Positions 1 through 5,002 of a stretch of DNA of 5,515 nt are shown one piece after another. Position 1 is the stretch's first letter. Each line of letters begins with the position of its first letter. A model generated the notes under the pieces. The model worked only from the letters and a program-made list of their open reading frames with translations, was not told where the DNA came from and ran no database searches. The position numbers and the translations under genes were made by a program. The stretch is taken from positions 1-5,515 of the forward strand of contig JASHVA010000168.1 of assembly GCA_030039715.1 (NCBI GenBank). The letters run 5' to 3'. The DNA is from Thermoplasmata archaeon (GTDB lineage: Archaea > Thermoplasmatota > Thermoplasmata > Lutacidiplasmatales > UBA184).

Positions 1-240
1 CGCCCAGAGCGCGGAGAGCGCGCGCTCGAAGTACGGGTTCGTCCGGGCGGCCCCCGGGTCGCCGTTCAGACGGTGCTCCGAGCCCGGTCGGACGAAGACC
101 TGCGTCTCGAGGTCGATCGCGAAGAGGAGCTCGGGAGCGCCGTGCACGACCGCGTGCTCCCCGAAGACGATGCACTTCCCGGGCGCGCGGGAGGCGACCG
201 GGAGACGCGCCGCGGGCACGGAGGCGAGCGACTCGGTCAT
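1..240 (-). CDS. mvk: Mevalonate kinase, N-terminal part (cut by window edge)
   Basis: This is the N-terminal 80 residues of a GHMP-family kinase, most likely mevalonate kinase, which phosphorylates mevalonate with ATP on the way to archaeal isoprenoid lipids. The protein starts MTESL, and residues 20-34 (PGKCIVFGEHAVVHG) match the family's N-terminal substrate/ATP-domain motif, followed by an AIDL strand at 41-44, all typical of mevalonate kinase. The rest, including the Gly-rich ATP loop, lies beyond base 1. The ATG (240-238) overlaps the aTrm56 stop as ATGA, so it is probably translated by coupling at the end of the translation-gene operon. Galactokinase, phosphomevalonate kinase or mevalonate-3-kinase are less likely because of the GEHAVVxG signature, but without the C-terminal half the substrate is inferred. 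Confidence 0.85.
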   Translation of the reverse strand, partial: MTESLASVPAARLPVASRAPGKCIVFGEHAVVHGAPELLFAIDLETQVFVRPGSEHRLNGDPGAARTNPYFERALSALWA

Positions 241-809
241 CGGCGCGACCCCGCGCCCACGACCTTCTTACCGCGGGCCTGAGGGACGATCCGCCGACGC
301 GCTCCGCGGAACCGCTTCCCGTCGGGCGCCCCGAGGAGGCGATCGAGCACGACCGCCACGGCCGCGACCTCGCTGTGCGGCTGAGAACCGACCGCCGCGT
401 TGACGTCGGCCGCCCGGTAAAGATTGGGCGGCACTTTCGCGCCGCCGACCACGAGGAGGACGGGTCCGGATCCCTCGAGGCGGGGGAGCACGCGCTCGAG
501 CGGCTCGCCGTACATCGTGAGATGGACCACCGTGCCGGGGAACTGCCGCACGACCGATCGCCAGTCGTCGACGCCTTCCACCGCGAACGAGCCGCCCCAC
601 GCCGCCGAGATCCGCGCCACGCGCTCCGCGAGCGCCGGGTCGGGAGGCTCGAGGAACATGCGCTCCGCGCCCAACGCCCGGGCCGTGAGCGCGAGGTGGG
701 TGGTGAGGCGCGGGTCCCGCCCCACCCGGTGCCCGAGGCGCAGGACCGAGACGCGGGGCCGGGCCCTACGGCGTCGCGTCCGCCTGGAACCGCTCGATCC
801 GGTGGCCAC
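237..809 (-). CDS. trm56: tRNA (cytidine(56)-2'-O)-methyltransferase aTrm56
   Basis: This is an archaeal SPOUT methylase that uses S-adenosylmethionine to 2'-O-methylate C56 in the T-loop of tRNA. The family core is continuous: VLRLGHR, RDPRLTTHLALTARALGA, WGGSF, VVHLTMYG, then the knot region with VVGGAKVP, AVGSQPHSEVAAVAVVLDRLL and the C-terminal IVPQARGKKVV. The start is uncertain. The family normally begins two or three residues before VLRLGHR, about base 752, but the codon there is GTC and no ATG, GTG or TTG lies nearby. I chose the in-frame GTG at 809-807, which has GGAG four bases upstream. It gives 190 residues with an Arg-rich 19-residue extension and a 44-bp overlap with the upstream gene. 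An ATG at 884 would overlap it by 119 bp and is unlikely. The stop overlaps the mevalonate kinase ATG. Confidence 0.9.
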   Translation of the reverse strand: MATGSSGSRRTRRRRARPRVSVLRLGHRVGRDPRLTTHLALTARALGAERMFLEPPDPALAERVARISAAWGGSFAVEGVDDWRSVVRQFPGTVVHLTMYGEPLERVLPRLEGSGPVLLVVGGAKVPPNLYRAADVNAAVGSQPHSEVAAVAVVLDRLLGAPDGKRFRGARRRIVPQARGKKVVGAGSRR

Positions 810-1299
810 GGTACTCCAGCTTGTCCGATCGCTTGACGAGGCCCTTGAGGCGCGTCGGCGACATGCCGAGCTCCTCCGCGACATCGGAGAAGAACCGGCC
901 CTCGGGCCCGACGACCTCGAAGATCCGTTCCTCGAGCTTCGCGTACTCCTTCGGGGTCATCATGGCGATCGCGAGGATCTCGGAGACCTCCGCGAGCGGC
1001 GAGGTCGTGTTGATGTTGATCGTGGAATAGTAGAAGTGGTAGCTCTTATCGGGCTGCTTGCGACCCTCGCGCGCGACCCACCGAGTGTCGATGAGCCGCA
1101 GTTTTTCGAAGAAGAGGAGCGCCTTCATCCCCTCCTTGCCAAACTCCCGCTCCACGTCGTCGCTCGTGAGCCAGTTTTCGCCGAGGCGCTGGACCAGCCG
1201 CAGCTTGAGCGGCGAGTCGACGGCGCGCAGGATCGAGACGAGGTCGCTCACGTCGTTGACGACCTTGATCCGGTGCATGGCGGCCGACGTACCCATCAC
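766..1299 (-). CDS. ArsR-like double winged-helix regulator (archaeal)
   Basis: This is a 177-residue protein that looks like the ArsR-family regulators found near nop10 in some Euryarchaeota. The first winged helix spans about residues 28-75: an SPLKLRLVQRL helix, LTSDDVEREFG, then a recognition region around KALLFFEKLRLIDTRW. A YYSTININTTSPLAEVSEILAI stretch at 90-111 joins it to a second helix-turn-helix at about 131-171 (FSDVAEELGMSPTRLKGLVKRS, then LEYRGHRIERF as a wing). There is no signal peptide, membrane segment or metal-binding Cys pair, so metal sensing of the classical ArsR type is unlikely. The start is GTG at 1299, overlapping the Nop10 stop as GTGA, or the adjacent ATG at 1296. 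A later ATG at 1278 (MHRIKVV) is also possible. Its target is unknown; its place in a translation operon suggests autogenous or ribosome-linked control, which is inference. Confidence 0.8.
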   Translation of the reverse strand: MMGTSAAMHRIKVVNDVSDLVSILRAVDSPLKLRLVQRLGENWLTSDDVEREFGKEGMKALLFFEKLRLIDTRWVAREGRKQPDKSYHFYYSTININTTSPLAEVSEILAIAMMTPKEYAKLEERIFEVVGPEGRFFSDVAEELGMSPTRLKGLVKRSDKLEYRGHRIERFQADATP

Positions 1300-1481
1300 A
1301 CCCCGTTACCCGCGGCCGAGCGGTTCGCCTCCGCCAGGAGCCGACGGTACTTGCCGTACCGGTCCGAGGGGCTGAACCGGGCCGGATGCGGCGTGCGCGT
1401 GGCGGCGCCGCAGCCCGGGCACTCGGCGCGCAAGGTGTACCGCCCGCAGGCGCGGCAGACTCGGAGCAACGACTCGGTCAT
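1296..1481 (-). CDS. nop10: H/ACA ribonucleoprotein protein Nop10
   Basis: This is the small 61-residue core protein of archaeal H/ACA guide RNPs. It binds Cbf5 and helps position rRNA uridines for pseudouridylation. A zinc ribbon is visible with Cys9, Cys12, Cys21 and Cys24 (spacing CX2CX8CX2C), containing CGRYTL, followed by the family signature HPARFSPSDRYGKYRR at about 32-47, which packs on Cbf5. Length and motif order fit the family; the Ala/Asn/Ser-rich last ten residues are probably a disordered tail. The ATG at 1481-1479 overlaps the aIF2-alpha TGA as ATGA, and its own TGA overlaps the start of the ArsR-like gene, so translation of the three is likely coupled. The order eL42, eS27, aIF2-alpha, Nop10 is widely conserved in archaea. 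Confidence 0.96.
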   Translation of the reverse strand: MTESLLRVCRACGRYTLRAECPGCGAATRTPHPARFSPSDRYGKYRRLLAEANRSAAGNGV

Positions 1482-2254
1482 GCGCGGGTGAACGTTCCCT
1501 CGCCGCCCGCGGTCTTGATCGACTTCAGCGCCGCGTCGGTCGCGCGCTTGAGCGTGTCTTCCGCCTGCTTGTACTGCCCGGCGGTCACCCGGACCCGATA
1601 CTTGGGCGCGCCCACGTAGTGTACCTCGACCGACTTCGGGTCGATCTCCTCGGCCGCGCGCAGCGCCGCGCGGACGTGGTCGACCCCGTCGGGATTCGGG
1701 TCGGTGACCTCGAGGACCCCCATCACCGTGACCTGGGGCGGCACGATGTTCTCGCGGGCGACCTTCAGGAACGCCGTGGTCCACGGCGCCTTCTCGTTCT
1801 CCTGCTGGAATCGCTTCGGTTCGGCCGACGCGACCTCGAATGCCTGGTAGAGCGAGCCGTACTTCTCGACGAGCGAGGTGCCGAAGAGGTCGGCCGCTTG
1901 GTCGGTCGTGACCTTCAGGGCCTGAGCGACCTGCTCGACGAGGCGGAGGGCGCGTCCCTCGTTCTTCCACTGCTGGGTCTTCTCGCGCCGCTGGTGGTCG
2001 TTGATCCGCTTCAGCGAGAGGTCGATCTGGCTCTTCGCGGGGTCGACGCGGAGCACCCGGGCGACGATCTTCTGGCCCTCGCGGATGTGGTCTCGGATGT
2101 ACTTGACCCAGCCCGTCGCGACCTCGGAGAGGTGGATGAACGCCTCGCGCCCACCGTATTCGTCGAGGGTGACGAACGCACCGAAGTTCCGGATCGAGGT
2201 GACGGTCCCGATGACGAGGTCGCCCTCCTCGGGATACTCCGCGCGCAGGGGCAT
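1478..2254 (-). CDS. eif2a: Translation initiation factor aIF2, alpha subunit
   Basis: This is the 258-residue alpha subunit of the heterotrimeric archaeal initiation factor aIF2, which carries Met-tRNAi to the small subunit. An S1/OB RNA-binding domain is seen at about residues 9-84 (GDLVIGTVTSIRNFGAFVTLDEYGGREAFIHLSEV, then GQKIVARVLRVDP and IDLSLKR). It is followed by a helical domain at about 85-170, and a C-terminal alpha/beta domain with YVGAPKYRVRVTAGQYKQAE at 213-232 that contacts the gamma subunit. Length matches archaeal orthologues. The residue aligned with the Ser48 phosphorylated in Pyrococcus aIF2-alpha is Thr47 here (SEVATGWV). The start is ATG at 2254, 18 bases after the eS27 stop, with GAGGGT rather far upstream (13 bases). 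Its stop overlaps nop10 by 4 bp. Confidence 0.97.
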   Translation of the reverse strand: MPLRAEYPEEGDLVIGTVTSIRNFGAFVTLDEYGGREAFIHLSEVATGWVKYIRDHIREGQKIVARVLRVDPAKSQIDLSLKRINDHQRREKTQQWKNEGRALRLVEQVAQALKVTTDQAADLFGTSLVEKYGSLYQAFEVASAEPKRFQQENEKAPWTTAFLKVARENIVPPQVTVMGVLEVTDPNPDGVDHVRAALRAAEEIDPKSVEVHYVGAPKYRVRVTAGQYKQAEDTLKRATDAALKSIKTAGGEGTFTRA

Positions 2255-2272
2255 CCGACGAGCGGCGACCCT

Positions 2273-2449
2273 CTACGCCGAGACGGGGCGCACGAGCTCG
2301 CCCCGGAGCTTCGCCTGGCCGCCCGTGGGAGTCGCGAGCGTCGCGCCGCAGACGCCGCAGTTGACGATGGTCGCCGGGCGGCTGAAGATCGTCTGCTCGG
2401 TCGAGCAGTCGGGGCACTTGACGACCCAGAAGGGGGACGGACCTCGCAT
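2273..2449 (-). CDS. rps27e: Small-subunit ribosomal protein eS27
   Basis: This is a 58-residue zinc-ribbon protein of the 30S subunit. The motif order is clear: VVKCPDCSTEQTIFSRPATIVNCGVCGATLATPTGG. Cys12, Cys15, Cys31 and Cys34 form the zinc site, and PTGGQAKL is the conserved loop after the ribbon. Length is within the usual archaeal range of about 55-65 residues. The ATG at 2449-2447 is preceded by a strong Shine-Dalgarno GGGAGG five bases upstream, lying in the 11-base gap after the eL42 stop. The eL42-eS27-aIF2-alpha order is a classic archaeal translation operon, which supports the call independently of the sequence. Confidence 0.96.
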   Translation of the reverse strand: MRGPSPFWVVKCPDCSTEQTIFSRPATIVNCGVCGATLATPTGGQAKLRGELVRPVSA

Positions 2450-2454
2450 CGATT

Positions 2455-2460
2455 CCTCCC
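2455..2460 (-). promoter_or_regulatory. Ribosome binding site for eS27
   Basis: GGGAGG on the minus strand lies between the eL42 stop and the eS27 ATG, five bases before the ATG. It shows that this genome uses Shine-Dalgarno signals for internal operon genes even though the first gene seems leaderless. Confidence 0.65.
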
Positions 2461-2745
2461 TCAGTGGTGCTCGACCAGCTCGAGTTGGCTCGCCCGCCAG
2501 CTCGCGGGCTGGACGACGTACGAGCACTTCTTGCAGCGGAACTTGAGATAGACCCGGCGGACGGCCTTCGCGCGCCCCTCGGGCTTCGGGCGCGGGAATC
2601 CCCCGTACCCTCGCGTCGCCCGGCGGAACCTCCGCTGACCCCACTTCATCTCGGAGGCGGGGCGCTTCTTTCCCTTCTCCACGTCGTGCGCGGTGTGCAC
2701 CTTGCACTTCGGACAGTACGTGGACACGACCTTTGGATAGTGCAT
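2461..2745 (-). CDS. rpl44e: Large-subunit ribosomal protein eL42 (L44e)
   Basis: This is a 94-residue archaeal/eukaryotic-type protein of the 50S subunit that lies near the tRNA E site. Two CXXC pairs make the zinc ribbon: Cys11/Cys14 (YCPKCKVHTAH) and Cys71/Cys74 (FRCKKCSY). Between them sit the hallmark WGQRRFRRATRGYGGFPRPKP at 35-55 and the basic KAVRRVYLKF. Length is normal for archaea; the LELVEHH end is close to the usual LELVE end with a short extra tail. It is the first gene of the minus-strand operon. The ATG (2745-2743) lies about 28 bases from the centre of a TATA box and has no Shine-Dalgarno in front, so its mRNA is probably leaderless. Confidence 0.97.
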   Translation of the reverse strand: MHYPKVVSTYCPKCKVHTAHDVEKGKKRPASEMKWGQRRFRRATRGYGGFPRPKPEGRAKAVRRVYLKFRCKKCSYVVQPASWRASQLELVEHH

Positions 2746-2767
2746 CGGCGCCCGCCGAGACGTGCCC

Positions 2768-2779
2768 TATATATATTAT
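2768..2779 (-). promoter_or_regulatory. TATA box for the eL42 operon
   Basis: Twelve consecutive A/T bases (TATATATATTAT on the plus strand, ATAATATATATA on the minus strand) stand out in a GC-rich background. Their centre lies about 28 bases before the eL42 ATG, so an archaeal start site at the usual distance would fall at or next to the A of the ATG. The assignment is by position and composition; no purine-rich BRE is obvious beside it. Confidence 0.75.
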
Positions 2780-2833
2780 CATGGGCGGGCGCCCGAACTT
2801 TTGGGTGCGACTTTCCCGGCGGCCGGGGAATCG

Positions 2834-2841
2834 GTATATCG
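2834..2841 (+). promoter_or_regulatory. TATA-like box for the acetyltransferase gene
   Basis: GTATATCG, followed by AAAG, is the only A/T-rich patch just upstream of the plus-strand gene. Its centre is about 26 bases before the ATG at 2863, the normal TATA-to-start distance in archaea, which points to a leaderless mRNA. It is shorter and weaker than the opposing eL42 TATA box. Confidence 0.6.
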
Positions 2842-2862
2842 AAAGTCCCGGTCCGCGAGGGC

Positions 2863-3366
2863 ATGTCGACCGCCGGGCTCAAGATCCGCGCGGCCGACCC
2901 GAGCGAGCTCGGCACGGTGCAAGAAATCCTCGCCGACGCTTCGAACTGGGAGGCGTCGCGCGGATTCCCTCACCCCTGGCCGGTGCCGTTCCCGAAGGAG
3001 CGGCTCGCCGCGCCGCTCGAGAGGGGAGAGGTTCACCTCGCGAGCATCGCGAACGGGGAGAGCATCGCGACGATCACGCTCCAGTGGGCGGACGTCCCGC
3101 ACTGGGGGGAGCGACCGCCCGACGCCGGCTACGTGCATCGCCTCGCCGTCCGGCGCGCGCTCGCGGGCCGGGCGATCGGGACGGTGCTGCTCGACTGGGC
3201 CGAGGCGACCGCCCGAGCCCGCGCTTGCCGGTTCCTCCGACTCGATACGCTCCTCGCAGCGCCTCGCCTGCATCGGTACTACGAGGATCACGGATTCGAG
3301 CGGCGAGGGGAGGTCCGCGTCAACGACCTCGACAAGCTCCTGTTCGAGAAGCGGATCCGCGGATAG
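2863..3366 (+). CDS. GNAT-family N-acetyltransferase
   Basis: This is a 167-residue Gcn5-related acetyltransferase that would transfer acetyl from acetyl-CoA to an amine; the acceptor is unknown. After an N-terminal IRAADPSEL strand/helix comes a Trp/Pro-rich region at about 29-45 (substrate side), ITLQWADVPHWGERPPDAGYVHRLAV at 71-96 and the acetyl-CoA loop AGRAIG at 101-106. The usual R/Q-G-x-G-x-G is changed at two positions here (Ala101, Ala104). LRLDTLLAAPRLHRYYEDHGF at 125-145 is the standard C-terminal GNAT motif. The W-P-P and PPDAGYVHRLAV style resembles small actinobacterial GNATs more than archaeal RimI, so transfer from bacteria is possible (inference). The start is ATG at 2863, placed by the TATA box. 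The gene runs into the uL1 region with a 95-base gap. Confidence 0.85.
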   Translation: MSTAGLKIRAADPSELGTVQEILADASNWEASRGFPHPWPVPFPKERLAAPLERGEVHLASIANGESIATITLQWADVPHWGERPPDAGYVHRLAVRRALAGRAIGTVLLDWAEATARARACRFLRLDTLLAAPRLHRYYEDHGFERRGEVRVNDLDKLLFEKRIRG

Positions 3367-3414
3367 CGACGGACCGCACGTTCCGGCCGCCGTCTCGAGG
3401 GGAGCCGTGCGAAG

Positions 3415-3423
3415 ACTTATCTA
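3415..3423 (+). promoter_or_regulatory. Possible TATA box for uL1-uL10-P1
   Basis: ACTTATCTA, preceded by purine-containing CGAAG, is the one A/T-rich patch in the 95-base gap between the acetyltransferase and uL1. Transcription about 26 bases downstream would give a leader of roughly 18-20 bases that keeps the G-rich Shine-Dalgarno at 3453-3458. This would give the ribosomal genes their own promoter apart from the acetyltransferase. Confidence 0.45.
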
Positions 3424-3461
3424 CGGAGGCCTGCTCGGCGGCCGCGCCCCACGGGGGGAAA

Positions 3462-4100
3462 ATGGTCGACCGGCCGTCACTCGAAGTCGTCGCCGAGGCG
3501 CTGTCGAAGGCGCCGGAGCGCGGGTTCGGCGAGACCGTGGAGCTCTCCGTGAACCTGAAGGACCTCGACCTCTCCGTTCCGAAGAACCGGCTCGAGGACG
3601 AGGTCCAGCTGCCGAACGGCCGCGGGAAGCCGGTCAAGGTCGCCGTCTTCGGCTCGCCGGAGCTGATCCAGAAGGTCCGCAACGTCGCGGACCTGCTCGT
3701 CCCGACCAACGAGCTCGACGAGTTCGCGAAGGACAAGAAGGCGACGAAGAAGGCCGTGGGCGGCATCGATTTCTTCCTCGCCGAGGCGCCGCTCATGCCG
3801 ACCATCGGTAAGCGGCTCGGCACCGTGCTCGGACCCCGCGGGAAGATGCCCCGACCGGTGCCCCCGGGGAGCGACCCGACCAACCTCGTCAACGCGCTCA
3901 AGCGGTCGATCCGCATTCGCTCGAAGGGCAACCGGACGTTCCACGCGCCGGTCGGCACGCGCGCGATGAAGCCGGAGCAGATCGCCCAAAACGTCGACGC
4001 GGTGCTCAACCGCATCCTCGGGAAGCTCGAACGCGGCCGCACGAACATCGAGTCGGTCTACGTCAAGACGACGATGGGTCCCGCGGTCCGGCTCTGGTAG
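3462..4100 (+). CDS. rpl1: Large-subunit ribosomal protein uL1
   Basis: This 212-residue archaeal uL1 binds 23S rRNA at the mobile L1 stalk and helps release tRNA from the E site. Characteristic pieces are ETVELSVNLKDLDL at 24-37, PNGRGKPVKVAVFG at 51-64, FFLAEAPLMPTIGKRLGTVLGPRGKMPRPVPP at 104-135, HAPVGT at 161-166 and the near-terminal KTTMGPAVRLW at 202-212, which includes conserved rRNA-binding residues. Length is normal. The ATG at 3462 follows a G-run (3453-3458) by three bases; the open frame extends upstream but that part has no family similarity. uL11, often beside uL1 in archaea, is absent. Archaeal uL1 can repress its own mRNA in methanogens; I could not recognise such a site here. 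Confidence 0.97.
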   Translation: MVDRPSLEVVAEALSKAPERGFGETVELSVNLKDLDLSVPKNRLEDEVQLPNGRGKPVKVAVFGSPELIQKVRNVADLLVPTNELDEFAKDKKATKKAVGGIDFFLAEAPLMPTIGKRLGTVLGPRGKMPRPVPPGSDPTNLVNALKRSIRIRSKGNRTFHAPVGTRAMKPEQIAQNVDAVLNRILGKLERGRTNIESVYVKTTMGPAVRLW

Positions 4101-4110
4101 GGGGAGAAGC

Positions 4111-4971
4111 ATGCCGGGTCGAGGTTCGGTCCCTCCGGAGCGGCTCGCCCAGGTCGAGGCGCTCCAGGGCGTCTTGCTCTCCCGGCCGATGACCGCTGTC
4201 GTCGGCGTGCGCGGCGTCCCGGCCGCGGCCCTCCAAACGATGCGACGCGAGCTCCGCCACCGGGGGCACCCGATCCAGGTCGCCACCAACACGTCGATCC
4301 GCCACGCGATCGAGCGCGCGGCGAAGGAGCGGCCGTCGCTGACGCCCCTCCTCGAGCAGGTCGAGGACCAGACCGCGATCCTCGCCGCCGAAGGAAATCC
4401 GTTCTCGCTCTTCCAGGAGCTCGCCCGCACGCGCTCGCCGACCCCGGCCCGGGGCGGCGAGCTCGCTCCGCACGACATCGTCGTGCCCGCGGGCGCGACC
4501 AGCTTCAAGCCGGGCCCGATCGTGGGAGAGCTGCAGCACGCCGGATTCCCGGCGGCGATCGAGAAGGGAAAGGTCGTCCTGAAGAAGGAGACCACGATCG
4601 TCAAGGCCGGAGGGACGATCTCCCGCGAGGTCGCGGGCCTCCTCACCCGGCTCGATATCTTCCCCCTCGAAGTCGGCCTCTCGCTCCGCGCCGTCGTCGA
4701 CGGCGAGACGTTCTACCCGCCCGACGTGCTGAACGTCGACCTGGATGCCCGCCGGGCCGACCTCGCCCGGGCCGCGCATCAAGCCCTCGGTCTCGCGGTC
4801 GAGATCGGCTACGCGACGCCCGCCACCGTCCCGATCCTCGTCTCGAAGGCCCACCGGCGGGCGCTCGGCGTCGCGCTGGCCGCGGGCTACATCACCAAGG
4901 AGACGATCGAGCCGCTGTTCGCGAAGGCGATGCGCGAGGCGGCGGCGGTCGGCAAACTGACAGGCAACTGA
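4111..4971 (+). CDS. rpl10: Large-subunit stalk base protein uL10 (P0)
   Basis: This 286-residue archaeal P0 anchors the stalk to 23S rRNA and carries aL12 dimers that recruit translation GTPases. The rRNA-binding domain covers about 1-105 (VVGVRGVPAAALQTMRREL, NPFSLFQELAR). The archaeal/eukaryotic insert covers about 106-200 (APHDIVVPAGATSFKPGPIVGELQ, AAIEKGKVVLKKETTIVKAG, PLEVGLSLRAV). Three successive L12-binding helices follow at about 212-233, 238-259 and 262-280 (the last two linked by GYITKETIEPLF). The protein stops at LTGN right after the third helix, without the charged linker and terminal acidic tail of typical P0, and so is about 40-50 residues short. The ATG at 4111 has GGGGGAG just upstream, overlapping the uL1 stop region (10-base gap). 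Confidence 0.96.
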   Translation: MPGRGSVPPERLAQVEALQGVLLSRPMTAVVGVRGVPAAALQTMRRELRHRGHPIQVATNTSIRHAIERAAKERPSLTPLLEQVEDQTAILAAEGNPFSLFQELARTRSPTPARGGELAPHDIVVPAGATSFKPGPIVGELQHAGFPAAIEKGKVVLKKETTIVKAGGTISREVAGLLTRLDIFPLEVGLSLRAVVDGETFYPPDVLNVDLDARRADLARAAHQALGLAVEIGYATPATVPILVSKAHRRALGVALAAGYITKETIEPLFAKAMREAAAVGKLTGN

Positions 4972-4990
4972 GGGTACCCCCGAAGTTCAC

Positions 4991-4997
4991 GGAGTGA
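4991..4997 (+). promoter_or_regulatory. Ribosome binding site that fixes the aL12 start
   Basis: GGAGTGA is one base short of the full GGAGGTGA complement of 16S rRNA and ends five bases before the ATG at 5003. Its presence argues against the GTG at 4994, which lies within it, being the start. Efficient initiation suits a protein needed in several copies per ribosome. Confidence 0.65.
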
Positions 4998-5002
4998 GAA
5001 AG

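Noticed and set aside
229..1481. Identical 12-base starts (ATGACCGAGTCG) of mevalonate kinase and Nop10
   Set aside because: Both begin MTES, but the match stops after 12 bases and is readily explained by biased codon use; no other repeat structure accompanies it.
424..1491. Long plus-strand open frame opposite the left operon
   Set aside because: It is antisense to aTrm56, the HTH protein and Nop10, is Arg/Pro-rich and has no family motifs; it reflects GC-rich codon bias.
1619..2551. Long plus-strand open frame opposite aIF2-alpha and eS27
   Set aside because: A shadow of clearly identified genes on the other strand, with no recognisable domain.
2733..3461. N-terminal extension of uL1 back to about 2733
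   Set aside because: The open frame continues upstream, but that part overlaps the acetyltransferase in another frame, and uL1 homology begins at the ATG at 3462.
3477..4646. Long minus-strand open frame opposite uL1 and uL10
   Set aside because: A mirror of the ribosomal genes, Arg-rich and without any domain.
4994..5002. GTG at 4994 as the start of aL12
   Set aside because: It lies within the Shine-Dalgarno sequence, and the family starts with MEYVY at 5003.
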